NCBI RefSeq assembly: GCF_001612985.1
Contig: NZ_BDBM01000054.1
Coordinates: 1-55,460, forward strand
Source of the DNA: Nocardia gamkensis NBRC 108242
Lineage (GTDB): Bacteria; Actinomycetota; Actinomycetes; Mycobacteriales; Mycobacteriaceae
Length of the DNA stretch: 55,460 bases
Direction of reading: 5' to 3'
Made by a program: the position numbers and the translations under genes. Position 1 is the first letter of the stretch; each line of letters starts with the position of its first letter. Below the pieces are notes generated by a model. It did no database searches, had not been told where the DNA came from, and saw only the letters and a list, made by a program, of their open reading frames with translations. This document shows positions 15,411 through 22,974 of this stretch, piece after piece.

Positions 15411-15475
15411 CCCAGGCTCCGCTGACAACGCCCCAATACCCGTAAGCTAGTACCCCGGTAACCGTGCAAATTATG

Positions 15476-15688
15476 CTTTAGCGCACCGCTCATGTAACCG
15501 AGGTTCGCCGGACTGCCCAGCAGGTAGCCGTCGGCGGCGAGCACGTCGGAGGCGGTGACGGCCAGCGCGGCGCGGCGCACGACCTCCACGCCTTCGATCT
15601 CGGGGTCGGTGGCCCCGGAGACGACGGCCTCGAACATCGCCTGCATATGCGGGGACGGCGTGTGATGGATGATCAGCAACCGGGCCAC
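15476..15688 (-). pseudogene. Flavodoxin family protein, N-terminal remnant
   Basis: MARLLIIHHTPSPHMQAMFE through LAADGYLLGSPANLGYMSGA and LKH aligns to residues 1-71 of the intact copy at 14102-14554 with about nine differences. Immediately after AAGCAT the reading frame runs into unrelated island sequence. It lies directly downstream of the TPR membrane protein and dapB, the position of the flavodoxin gene in mycobacteria as I recall it, so this is the ancestral locus. The rest of the gene survives at 9997-10166. Confidence 0.88.
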
Positions 15689-15716
15689 CCTGCGATGGTA
15701 TCGGCCCGCGCGGCGG

Positions 15717-16217
15717 TCAGGCGCTGTCGCGCTCGTGCCGTTCCAGGGCGACCGCGCGGCGCATGGTCTCCCGGGCCCTGGTGCGGTCGCCCGCGTAGTC
15801 GTAGGCGCGCGCCAGGCGGTAGGAGACGCGCCAGTTGTCCGGGTCGGCCTCCCACTCCGCCTTGACCGTGGCGAACAGCTCGTCGGCCGCCGCGCGTTCG
15901 ATGCGGCCGGAGGGCAGGCGCGGCAGATCGGTGGTGTCGAGCTCGAGGCCCTCGTCGTGGATGCGCCGCGCCAGGTGCTGATGCGCCAGGGCCGCGCGCA
16001 CGGTGGCCACGACGATCCAGACGCCTAGCAGCGGCAGGATCAGCACGCCGACGCCGATCACGATCGCCGCCACGTCGCCGGAACCGATCAAGCCGAACGC
16101 GATCCGGCCGAGCAGCAGGAAGTAGAAACCGAGCACCAGGATGAGGGCCGCGATCAGCGCGACGACCTTGAGGACTTCCCCGCCGCCCTTCCGATCGGCC
16201 TGATCCGAGCCGCTCAC
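15717..16217 (-). CDS. Membrane protein with TPR-like C-terminus
   Basis: 166 residues from GTG. Two hydrophobic segments (about 18-40 and 48-75: VVALIALILVLGF-type and IVIGVGVLILPLLGVWIVVA) precede a helical domain with ADELFATVKAEWEADPDNWR and VSYRLARAYDYAGDRTRARE, which reads as one to two tetratricopeptide repeats. It lies 52 bases after dapB on the same strand, matching the conserved neighbour of dapB in mycobacteria. It is probably co-transcribed with dapB and, before the island arrived, with the flavodoxin gene. Function unknown. Confidence 0.75.
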   Translation of the reverse strand: MSGSDQADRKGGGEVLKVVALIAALILVLGFYFLLLGRIAFGLIGSGDVAAIVIGVGVLILPLLGVWIVVATVRAALAHQHLARRIHDEGLELDTTDLPRLPSGRIERAAADELFATVKAEWEADPDNWRVSYRLARAYDYAGDRTRARETMRRAVALERHERDSA

Positions 16218-16269
16218 GATCGCGCTCCGACGGGCGCCGTGCGCGCCCGCCGCGCGCGCCGACGTGCGA

Positions 16270-17016
16270 TCACAGGTCCAGGAACGGGTCGAGTCCGACG
16301 GTGAGGCCGGGGCGGTCGGCGATCTCCCGCACGCCGAGCAGCACGCCGGGGGCGAACGAGGAGCGGTCGATGGAATCGTGCCGGATGGTGAGCGTCTCGC
16401 CCTGGGTGCCGAACAGCACCTCCTGGTGGGCGACCAGACCGGCCAGGCGCACCGAGTGCACCCGCACTCCGTCCACGTCGGCGCCGCGCGCGCCCTCCAG
16501 TTCGGTCGTCGTCGCGTCGGGACTGCGGTTGAGGCCCGCCTTGTCCCGGGCTGCGGCGATCAGGCCTGCCGTGCGGTAGGCGGTGCCGGAGGGCGCGTCC
16601 GCCTTGTTGGGGTGGTGCAGTTCGATGACCTCCACCGATTCGAAGAAGCGGGCGGCCTGCTCGGCGAATCGCATGGACAGCACCGCGCCGATGGCGAAGT
16701 TCGGCGCGATCAGCACACCGACATCGGGGCGGGCGGCCAGCCAGCCGCGCACCTGCGTCAACCGGGCCTCGTCGAACCCGGTGGTGCCGACCACCGCGTG
16801 GATGCCGTGGGCCACCAGGAACTCCAGATTCCCCATCACCACGTCCGGATGGGTGAAGTCGACGACCACCTGCGTGTCCGCCGCGGTGAACGCCTCGAGC
16901 GAATCGTCCTTGTCGACGGCGGCGACCAGTTCCAGGTCCTCCGCAGCCGTCACCGCCGCGCAGATCGCCTGTCCGACTTTGCCGCGCGCTCCGAGCACTC
17001 CGACCCGAATGGTCAC
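16270..17016 (-). CDS. dapB: 4-Hydroxy-tetrahydrodipicolinate reductase
   Basis: 248 residues. It reduces the DapA product with NAD(P)H in the lysine/diaminopimelate pathway. The nucleotide-binding loop VGVLGARGKVGQ is at residues 5-16. The signature ELHHPNKADAPSGTA (132-146) carries the catalytic His134 and Lys138, and VGTTGF and APNFAIG are also present. The GTG start has a strong GGAGGTG upstream. The longer antisense-like frame to 17116 is a shadow. Overlap with downstream genes is absent, but spacing suggests co-transcription with the TPR membrane protein. Confidence 0.96.
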   Translation of the reverse strand: MTIRVGVLGARGKVGQAICAAVTAAEDLELVAAVDKDDSLEAFTAADTQVVVDFTHPDVVMGNLEFLVAHGIHAVVGTTGFDEARLTQVRGWLAARPDVGVLIAPNFAIGAVLSMRFAEQAARFFESVEVIELHHPNKADAPSGTAYRTAGLIAAARDKAGLNRSPDATTTELEGARGADVDGVRVHSVRLAGLVAHQEVLFGTQGETLTIRHDSIDRSSFAPGVLLGVREIADRPGLTVGLDPFLDL

Positions 17017-17093
17017 CGCACCTCCTCGTTCCGTTTCCGGTCGGGATCAGCCTAATGGGCCCGGTCGAGCGCGATCCCTCCGCCGCCCGGCGT

Positions 17094-17540
17094 TCATCGC
17101 ACCGCCTGCGGTTCACCGGCCTCCCGGCTCGGCGGACCAGCGAGATTCACGGCCATCCTCTGCAGCAACCGCAGCACCTCGGCGAATTGCTCGTCGGTGA
17201 TGCCCTCCGCCATCTGCCGCCTGCGCCGGCCGATCCGGACGAAGGCCGCCTCGTGCGTGGCGCGGCCCCGCTCGGTCAGTGACAGCACACCCGCGTCGTC
17301 GGAGACCAGTCCGGCGGCCACGAGTTGTGCCAGCTCGGTGGGCCATTCGGAATCGGCGGTCCAGAAGGTGTCGAGCGCGTCGCGGACGTCGTCGGCGCGC
17401 TGCGGTCCGTCGGCCAGCGAATGCAGGCTCTGCCAGCGTCTGCGACTCAGCCCGCCCGATGCGAGATCTTCGTCGAAGCGCTGGTTTATCAACCGATCGA
17501 GCTCCACAAGCCAGTAACCGATACCACGCTGGATGGCCAT
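17094..17540 (-). CDS. MarR-type winged-helix regulator
   Basis: 148 residues, MAIQRGIGYWLVELDRLINQ at the start. LSRRRWQSLHSLADGPQRAD and LVAAGLVSDDAGVLSLTERG give the recognition helix and wing of a MarR-like fold; a C-terminal helix with GITDEQFAEVLRLLQRM follows. Three start codons stand in a row (17546, 17543, 17540); the last is best spaced behind AGGAG. It is divergent from a second MarR gene, and the A+T-rich interval between them should hold shared operators. Ligand and targets are unknown. Confidence 0.8.
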   Translation of the reverse strand: MAIQRGIGYWLVELDRLINQRFDEDLASGGLSRRRWQSLHSLADGPQRADDVRDALDTFWTADSEWPTELAQLVAAGLVSDDAGVLSLTERGRATHEAAFVRIGRRRRQMAEGITDEQFAEVLRLLQRMAVNLAGPPSREAGEPQAVR

Positions 17541-17615
17541 CATCACTCCTATGTATGAATTAAAACAACTAGATGTAATAGTACATATGAATCGCGCTCA
17601 TGACAGAGTGGAGTG
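17541..17615. promoter_or_regulatory. A+T-rich divergent promoter region of two MarR genes
   Basis: About 70 bases with an A+T content far above the surroundings. It contains ATGTA and TACAT as an interrupted inverted repeat (around 17551 and 17582) and TAATAGTACATATGAA near the plus-strand gene. The exact -10/-35 elements cannot be fixed by eye. MarR proteins commonly bind such intervals and repress both genes. Confidence 0.45.
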
Positions 17616-18050
17616 ATGGACGACCACGACGCGATCACCGTCGCCGTGGAAGCGGCGATGGTCCGGATCCGGCGCAGGCAGACGCGCGGTGCGCTGAGCG
17701 ACGGCGCGATTCCCGTCGCCGTGTTCCGTGTGCTGGACGCCGTCGCCGACGGCTCGGCCGACACGGTGGGCGCGCTCGCTCCGGCGCTCGGCGTCGATCA
17801 GCCCAGGGCGAGTCGCCTGGTGGCGCAGGCGGTTTCCGCCGGCCTGCTGGAACGCGGCGCCGATCAGCGCGACGGACGGCGTTCGGTCCTTCGCCTCACC
17901 GCCGCCGGTAACCGGGCTGTGGCCGAAGCCAGAAAGGGCAGGCGCACGACCATGGCCGCCGCCATGGCGGACTGGACGCCCGCGGAGCGCGCCGACTTCG
18001 CCCGTCTGCTCGAACGATTCGTCGACGCGATGGACCGGCCCGTCGGCTGA
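17616..18050 (+). CDS. MarR family transcriptional regulator
   Basis: 144 residues, MDDHDAITVAVEAAMVRIRR. The winged helix has VFRVLDAVADGS, LGVDQPRASRLVAQAVSAG and LLERGADQRDGRRSVLRLT. The last is the classical MarR beta-wing with the DxRDGRR element, and GRRTTMAAAMADWTPAERAD follows as the dimerisation helix. GTG at 17613 precedes the ATG; the ATG is better spaced behind GGAG. It ends 28 bases from the convergent alcohol dehydrogenase gene. Confidence 0.88.
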   Translation: MDDHDAITVAVEAAMVRIRRRQTRGALSDGAIPVAVFRVLDAVADGSADTVGALAPALGVDQPRASRLVAQAVSAGLLERGADQRDGRRSVLRLTAAGNRAVAEARKGRRTTMAAAMADWTPAERADFARLLERFVDAMDRPVG

Positions 18051-18077
18051 ACGGTCGCCGTGCGGCGGCAGGCCCGG

Positions 18078-19190
18078 TCAGTCGAAGACGATGACCTGGC
18101 GCAAGGCGTGCCCCGCCGCGAGTTCGTCCATGGCGCGGTTGATTTCGTCGAGCCCGACGTGTGCGGAGACGAGCCGCTCCACCGGCAGGCGTCCCGCCCG
18201 CCACATGCGGACATACTCGGGAATGTCCCGGGACGGCACCGCGGAGCCGAGGTAGCTGCCGACGATGGAACGGCCCTGGGCGACCAAGGCCAGCGGAGAG
18301 ATGGCGGCACGGGCGTCCGGGGCGGGCAGCCCGACGGTGACGGTCGTGCCGCCGGGCGCGGTCGCGGCGACGGCGGTCTCGAAGGCGCGGACGTTGCCCG
18401 CCGCCTCCACCACCACCTCGGCCTGCACACCGAGTTCGGCGATCTCGGCCGGGGTATAGGCCGCGTGCGCACCCAACTCCCGGGCGAGAGCGAGCTTGTC
18501 CGCTACGGTGTCGACCGCGATCACCTCGTGCCCTTCCGCGGCGAGCGACACCGCGACCAGCACCGCCGCCATACCGACGCCACCCAGACCGACGACCATG
18601 ATCCGGTCCCCGGTACCGGGTCGCGCCGAATTCAGCAGGGCGCCACCGCCGGTCAGTACCGCGCAGCCGAGGACGGCGGCGACCTCGGCAGGCACGTCGT
18701 CGTCGACCGGCACCACCGACCTGCGATCCACCACCGCGTGCGTGGCGAAAGCGGAAACCCCGAGGTGGTGGTGCACCTCGGCGCCGTCGCGGGACAATCG
18801 CCGCCCGCCGTTGAGCAGCTCGCCCGCGTTGTTGGCGATGCTGCCGGGCACACAGGGCGTGCGGCCGTCGGTCGCGCACCCGGCGCATTCGCCACACCGC
18901 GGCAGGAAGGTCATGACCACGCGCTGCCCGACCGTGATATCGCCGTCGCCGGGACCGACCGCTTCCACCTTCCCGGCGGCCTCGTGGCCCAGCAGCATGG
19001 GCACCGGTCGGACCCGGTTGCCGTCCACCACCGACAGGTCCGAATGACACAGCCCCGCCGCCTCGATCCGGACCAGCAGTTCTCCCGGTCCCGGCTCGCG
19101 CAGCTCCAGATCACACACCGTGATCGGCGCCGACTCGGCGAACGGCGCGGGCGCCGCGATCCGCTCCAGGACCGCTCCACGAATCTTCAT
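18078..19190 (-). CDS. Zinc-dependent alcohol dehydrogenase
   Basis: 370 residues of the medium-chain dehydrogenase family (class III/mycofactocin-like length). Catalytic zinc ligands are Cys48 in GLCHSDLS and His69-Glu70 in LLGHEAAG. The structural zinc site is Cys99, 102, 105 and 113 in CGECAGCATDGRTPC, and the cofactor loop is GLGGVG. The ATG at 19190 follows GGCGGA; the open frame extends to 20141 but overlaps two plus-strand genes and is not coding. The substrate is unknown; alcohol or formaldehyde oxidation is the usual role. Confidence 0.92.
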   Translation of the reverse strand: MKIRGAVLERIAAPAPFAESAPITVCDLELREPGPGELLVRIEAAGLCHSDLSVVDGNRVRPVPMLLGHEAAGKVEAVGPGDGDITVGQRVVMTFLPRCGECAGCATDGRTPCVPGSIANNAGELLNGGRRLSRDGAEVHHHLGVSAFATHAVVDRRSVVPVDDDVPAEVAAVLGCAVLTGGGALLNSARPGTGDRIMVVGLGGVGMAAVLVAVSLAAEGHEVIAVDTVADKLALARELGAHAAYTPAEIAELGVQAEVVVEAAGNVRAFETAVAATAPGGTTVTVGLPAPDARAAISPLALVAQGRSIVGSYLGSAVPSRDIPEYVRMWRAGRLPVERLVSAHVGLDEINRAMDELAAGHALRQVIVFD

Positions 19191-19337
19191 TCCGCCGACG
19201 CTACCGCTCGCGGCGGTCCGAGCCCACCGATGACGGCCGCGAGACCGGGCTTCGCCCACGGCCCCGTGCACCGGTCGACCTGCGAAGCGCGATGCGGCTC
19301 GCAGAGGCGGCGATCGCGGGGTGCCTACTATGCACGA

Positions 19338-19730
19338 ATGGGTGTGGATCTGGCCGATGTGGTCGAACGCTTGCATGCCGACCTCGCGGCGTGGCTCGGC
19401 TCGGCGGCGCCGGAGGAGGTGTTCGAGCGGTTCGCGGCGGCGCAGCACGAGCGGTTCAGCATGGTGACCACCGGGGGTGAAGTGCTGGGGCGCGACGCGT
19501 TGCTCGCGGGTCTGCGTGGCGCGCGCAACGCCGTGCCCGGCCTCACCATCGAGGTGTCCGAGGTCGAAGAACTCCAACGGTCCGGCGGCATCGCGGTCGT
19601 GCGGTTCCTGGAGACGCACCGGGCGGCCGGCGACACCACGCATCGCCGGGTGACCGCGGTGCTGACCACCGAGGATCCCGGTGGCGTTCGCTGGCTGACG
19701 GTGCACGAAACCGAGTCCACGCCCGCCTGA
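19338..19730 (+). CDS. NTF2-like (DUF4440/SnoaL-type) protein
   Basis: 130 residues, MGVDLADVVERLHADLAAWL. EVFERFAAAQHERFSMVTTG and GEVLGRDALLAGLRGARNA are followed by strands VEELQRSGGIAVVRFLETH and VTAVLTTEDPGGVRWLTVHE, the alternation seen in NTF2-like cone folds. No catalytic residue can be assigned. The gene stands alone between the alcohol dehydrogenase (divergent) and the YbaB-like gene. Confidence 0.65.
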   Translation: MGVDLADVVERLHADLAAWLGSAAPEEVFERFAAAQHERFSMVTTGGEVLGRDALLAGLRGARNAVPGLTIEVSEVEELQRSGGIAVVRFLETHRAAGDTTHRRVTAVLTTEDPGGVRWLTVHETESTPA

Positions 19731-19881
19731 CCATTCCCAGCACGGGGATGTGCGCGCTGCGGTGGTGACCGGAGTGCCGGACAATTCCTTGCCTCGTTCC
19801 CGGCCGCGCGTCGTCCCGGTGACGGCTCGGATCGCAAAGCTGCGGTTCGGGGGAAAGGTGAACCCGAGGAGGTCGGTGCCG

Positions 19882-20307
19882 GTGGATCGCTGGGAACGCG
19901 ACGGGCTGCGCTCCGCCAACAGCGGAATCCGCAACCAGGTCGACCACATTCTGGACGCGCTCGCCGAGCAGCGCACCCACCTGTCGGAGGTGCGCGAGAA
20001 GCTGGCCGCCGTGCGCTGCACGGCCGAGTCGGCGGACAAACTGGTGGAGGTGACCGTGGACGCGGCGGGCGTCCTCGTCGATGTGCGCTTCGCCCCGGCG
20101 GCACTGCGGAGCACACCGGAACAGCTCGGCCGTTCGGTCACCGAGGCGGGCAGGCAGGCGGCGCGGCTGGCCCGAGACCGTCACGCGGCGATCATCGCCC
20201 CGCTCGTCGCCGAAGCCGAAGCGGTACCCGACCTGCCCGATCTGGTCCCCGGCGCACCCAGCCTGCGTGCGGTGTGGGAACCCACGGACCACGATTCGAC
20301 CGGCTAG
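19882..20307 (+). CDS. YbaB/EbfC-family nucleoid-associated-like protein
   Basis: 141 residues from a GTG with AGGAGG nine bases upstream; the longer frame from 19750 lacks a site. A helical N-terminus (IRNQVDHILDALAEQRTHLS) precedes VEVTVDAAGVLVDVRFAPAA and GRSVTEAGRQAARLARDRHA, the beta-hairpin and helix of YbaB-like DNA-binding proteins. Actinobacterial paralogues of this sort often accompany type VII secretion loci, but none is visible here. DNA binding is inferred from the fold. Confidence 0.75.
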   Translation: MDRWERDGLRSANSGIRNQVDHILDALAEQRTHLSEVREKLAAVRCTAESADKLVEVTVDAAGVLVDVRFAPAALRSTPEQLGRSVTEAGRQAARLARDRHAAIIAPLVAEAEAVPDLPDLVPGAPSLRAVWEPTDHDSTG

Positions 20308-20332
20308 CGAGGTCGGTACCCGAAGCCGCGAC

Positions 20333-20385
20333 TCCTCGCCGGACGAGACGGTCCGGCCGATTCGGGCCGACTCGACCGGCGAGGA
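20333..20385. terminator. Terminator-like inverted repeat after the YbaB-like gene
   Basis: TCCTCGCCGG (20333-20342) pairs with CCGGCGAGGA (20376-20385). The intervening 33 bases contain further complementary C/G-rich segments that can extend the structure. No T-run follows. It lies between convergent genes. Confidence 0.45.
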
Positions 20386-20531
20386 ATCACGGCCATCCCG
20401 AGATCCGTTGCGCTGTGGGCTGGTTCGGGTGGCTCGAGCGTGCGGTCCTCGAGTGTCGGCACATGGCATCTACCTCCGTTCGGACGGGCAGCGCGTCGGC
20501 TGCCGGGATGGGCTCGGGATGGGCTGAGGGA

Positions 20532-21020
20532 TCAGGCGTAGAGCTTCGCGAGGAATGTGTTCAGGTTGTCGCGGACTCGCTCGACCTTTTCCTCGGGAGT
20601 GAGATCCTCGCGATACCTGCTTCCGAGCGCGGGGCGCTTCTTGTTCCGCGCGTACAGCGAGCAGGCGAGATCGGTGCACATGTAGGTGCCGATCGAGTTA
20701 CCCCTGCGCCCGGACTCACCTGCTTTGTGCGCGGTCATCAGCGAGACCCCGCCACCGGTGTGGGTGGTCAGGCAGATCGCGCACATCTGCGCGCGTCCGG
20801 TGCCCCCGGTGGCATACCGCAGGGCGACGCCGACCAGGCGGTCGTCCTGCGGGACGACCAGGTAGCCGCGCCCGGGAAAGGACGGATCGCTCCAGCCCAG
20901 GAAGTCCAGATCCGCCCAGGGCCGCACGTCCAGGTCCCTGGGCACGGGCAACCGCTTGGCGTCTCCTTTCGAACAGTTGACGAACGACGACCTGATGTCG
21001 CGTTCGGTGACGGGTTCCAC
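20532..21020 (-). CDS. FBP-domain (EF-G-binding/fibronectin-binding-like) zinc-finger protein
   Basis: 162 residues, VEPVTERDIRSSFVNCSKGD. The RSSFVNCSKGDAKR block, PWADLDFLGWSDPSFPGRGY and the treble-clef cysteines MCAICLTTHTGGGV and YMCTDLACSLYARNK are the features of FBP-domain proteins. Relatives bind elongation factor G and influence fusidic-acid tolerance (family knowledge). A GTG at 21020 with AAGGAGA seven bases upstream is preferred over the ATG at 21065, which lacks a site. It is probably ribosome-associated. Confidence 0.82.
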   Translation of the reverse strand: MEPVTERDIRSSFVNCSKGDAKRLPVPRDLDVRPWADLDFLGWSDPSFPGRGYLVVPQDDRLVGVALRYATGGTGRAQMCAICLTTHTGGGVSLMTAHKAGESGRRGNSIGTYMCTDLACSLYARNKKRPALGSRYREDLTPEEKVERVRDNLNTFLAKLYA

Positions 21021-21240
21021 GATGGGATCTCCTTCGATCGATCGGTAGGCAAACGGAAGCGACATTACGGTCCCGCCCTGCCGGGAACAACGGATTTTCC
21101 GGCGTCGCGGGCACTGCGCGCCGCCCCGGGAGCGAGCCGGGCGCCGCGAACACCTCGGGCGTGGAGGCGGTTTCGCGGCCCGTACGGCGGGTATCCGCGC
21201 GCCAGCGGGAGGTGGTTGGCGTCGGGAGGTGACCGGTCTG

Positions 21241-22194
21241 GTGCAAGACTCGAAGAAGGGGTTCGCCGCGCGACGCAGACTGCGCGGGCCTGCGGATCTG
21301 CCGGGACGGTCGTGGTGGGGCGTGATCAAGCGGTCGGTCGGCGAGTTCCAGCGGGACAATCTGACCGACTGGGCCGCGGCGCTGACGTATTACAGTGTGC
21401 TGTCGCTGTTTCCGGGACTGATCGTCATGACCGCCGGGCTCGGCATGCTCGGACGCAACGACACGCGGGCACTGGTCGACACCATCCGCGAGATCGGGCC
21501 GGGTAGTGGAACGGATCTGCTCGTCGACGCGGTGAACGAGATCCAGGAGGCGCAAGCCCCGGCGGGCCCGTTGGCGTTGCTCGGGTCGGCGTCGGCGCTG
21601 TGGACCGCGTCGGCCTACATCGGCGCGTTCATGCGCGCGACCAACGCCATCTACGACATCCAGGAAGGACGCCCGATCTGGAAGACGGTGCCGGTGCGGG
21701 TGGCCCTGACCGCCGCGGTGGTGATCCTGCTCGGCGTCTGCACGGTGGGCGTCGTCGTCAGCGGCTCGCTCGCCGACCGGATCGGCGGGTGGCTCGGACT
21801 CGCGCGGGCCACGATCGCCGTCTGGGGCATCGTCAAGTGGCCGGTGATGATGGCACTGATCAGCCTGGTCTTCGCCCTGCTGTACTGGGCGGCGCCGAAT
21901 GTGCGGCAGCCGGGATTCCGGTGGCTGACCCCCGGCAGCGCGCTGGCCGTCCTGCTGTGGGCCGGGGCGTCCTGGGGATTCGCGTTCTACGTCGGCCACT
22001 TCGGTTCCTACAACCGGGTCTACGGCTCCCTGGGTGGCGTCGTGGTCTTCCTCGTGTGGCTGTGGATCTCGAATATCGCGGTCCTGCTGGGCGCGGAGCT
22101 GGATGCCGAACTGGCACGGGCGCGCAACATCGCCCACGGCCATCCGGCAGACGCCGAACCCTATCTGCCGCCACGCGATGATCCCGACGAATGA
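21241..22194 (+). CDS. YihY/BrkB-family inner membrane protein
   Basis: 317 residues. The family hallmarks are FQRDNLTDWAAALTYYSVLS near residue 45, SASALWTASAYIGAFMRATN, the WRWLTPGS-type segment and NRVYGSLGGVVVFLVWLWIS. Six membrane segments can be counted. The family was once called RNase BN in error; its role is unknown and may be transport or envelope-related. GTG at 21241 lies eight bases after GGAGGTGA; the GTG at 21229 sits inside that site. Confidence 0.88.
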   Translation: MQDSKKGFAARRRLRGPADLPGRSWWGVIKRSVGEFQRDNLTDWAAALTYYSVLSLFPGLIVMTAGLGMLGRNDTRALVDTIREIGPGSGTDLLVDAVNEIQEAQAPAGPLALLGSASALWTASAYIGAFMRATNAIYDIQEGRPIWKTVPVRVALTAAVVILLGVCTVGVVVSGSLADRIGGWLGLARATIAVWGIVKWPVMMALISLVFALLYWAAPNVRQPGFRWLTPGSALAVLLWAGASWGFAFYVGHFGSYNRVYGSLGGVVVFLVWLWISNIAVLLGAELDAELARARNIAHGHPADAEPYLPPRDDPDE

Positions 22195-22387
22195 CAAACG
22201 GCGGCAACCGACGGCCGGCGCGGTGGCCTCCAAGTCCGACGCCGCCATCCAGCAGAAACTCAACGCGATCGCCGACGGACCGGCCGACCTGATGAGCGAG
22301 CTGAGCGCCGATCATCCCGAACTGCTGCGTCACCGCAGGGAACTCACCGAGGCCGTCGGGCTGGAGAACCGGGAGAGCGCCGGGTGA
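22178..22387 (+). CDS. Possible small protein overlapping the YihY gene end (69 aa)
   Basis: MIPTNDKRRQPTAGAVASKS leads into DAAIQQKLNAIADGPADLMS and an acidic helical tail ending ENRESAG. It overlaps the upstream gene by 17 bases, lacks a clear ribosome binding site and shows no known family. The helix-forming composition is more protein-like than neighbouring shadow frames. A GTG at 22222 is another possible start. Confidence 0.35.
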   Translation: MIPTNDKRRQPTAGAVASKSDAAIQQKLNAIADGPADLMSELSADHPELLRHRRELTEAVGLENRESAG

Positions 22388-22391
22388 CCGG

Positions 22392-22430
22392 CGCGCGGGC
22401 CGGCGGCACGGTGCGCCACCGGCCCGCGCG
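22392..22430. terminator. Hairpin between convergent genes
   Basis: CGCGCGGGCCGG (22392-22403) and CCGGCCCGCGCG (22419-22430) pair perfectly over 12 bp with a 15-base loop. It lies between the YihY-side plus-strand genes and the small minus-strand gene and can end both transcripts, though it has no T-run. Confidence 0.6.
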
Positions 22431-22442
22431 GGCGCGGATTCG

Positions 22443-22592
22443 TCACCGCTGATCGGTCTCGGTGTCCTTGCCTGCTTCCCGGATCGCTTCGGCGAGTTCG
22501 CCACGCAGACGCTCGGCGTTGGCTTCGTCTCCGGTGTCCTCGGCGGTGGTGATGTCTTGACGCAATTGCGCGATCGTGTCCCGCGAAACCAT
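22443..22592 (-). CDS. Small acidic helical protein (49 aa)
   Basis: The frame reads MVSRDTIAQLRQDITTAEDT then GDEANAERLRGELAEAIREA and ends KDTETDQR. It has a near-perfect AGGAGGTCC six bases before the ATG, codon usage like its neighbours and a terminator immediately downstream, all favouring a real gene. The sequence is one or two amphipathic charged helices without cysteines or a signal peptide. I recognise no family; a stress-linked small protein is a guess. Confidence 0.65.
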   Translation of the reverse strand: MVSRDTIAQLRQDITTAEDTGDEANAERLRGELAEAIREAGKDTETDQR

Positions 22593-22974
22593 AGGACCTC
22601 CTCGTCTCTTCGGACGGTTTCCAGTGCAGGGGCGAACCGCGCCCCTCGTGTTCAGGGTGGCCGCTCGGACACGGACGAAACACTTCCGAGACTCGTGCGG
22701 GCCGGGGGCTCACGTCCGGATGCGTCGCTGGACCCGGCTCGACGCGACGCCGCCGTAGAGAGGAGGATGCTCCGACGATTGGACCTCGACGAAGCGGGTA
22801 CACGCCGTAGCGGTATGTCCGGATCGGCTTTCTCTGTGGTACCGACCGCAGCCGATGACCTGCCACCGAATGAAACGGTTGTGACCAGTCCGTACGTCGA
22901 GCGAAGTGGCTCGACAGACCCTTACGACGTGCCGGACGGGATGCCGTATTCGAGAGAGCAGGAGCGTCGCATCG
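22593..22974. other. Intergenic region upstream of the AraC regulator and the 49-aa gene
   Basis: About 380 bases between two divergent starts. All frames here give Arg/Pro-rich translations without start sites, so I see no gene. It contains a candidate inverted repeat GGGGCG/CGCCCC near 22630-22650 (AGGGGCGAACCGCGCCCCT). It presumably holds promoters for both sides; none can be fixed with confidence. Confidence 0.4.

Larger units (their letters stand above)
10167..15475. mobile_element. Accessory island inserted in a flavodoxin gene (about 5.3 kb)
   Basis: The boundaries are set by the abrupt ends of the two flavodoxin fragments. Inside are two small minus-strand genes, a WhiJ-like HTH/DUF6879 operon, an AbiV-like pseudogene, a HEPN-like gene, an intact flavodoxin and an Ntn-fold gene. 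The 14.6-15.4 kb part is visibly richer in A+T than the flanks. I see no integrase, transposase or flanking direct repeats, so the mechanism is open: illegitimate recombination with a donor chromosome is as likely as a classical mobile element. tRNA-Gly at 29.6 kb is too far away to be an attachment site. Confidence 0.65.

Noticed and set aside
10167..15475. Insertion-sequence or integrase genes within the island
   Set aside because: All frames were read for DDE, tyrosine and serine recombinase motifs by eye and none was recognised; no target-site duplication was found at the junctions.
19191..20141. 687-residue version of the alcohol dehydrogenase starting at 20141
   Set aside because: The extension overlaps two plus-strand genes and lacks any domain; a clear MKIRGAVLERI start with GGCGGA lies at 19190.
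22593..22974. Protein-coding frame 22557-23492
   Set aside because: Long Arg/Asp/Pro-rich frame overlapping the AraC gene in another phase, with no ribosome binding site or motif.
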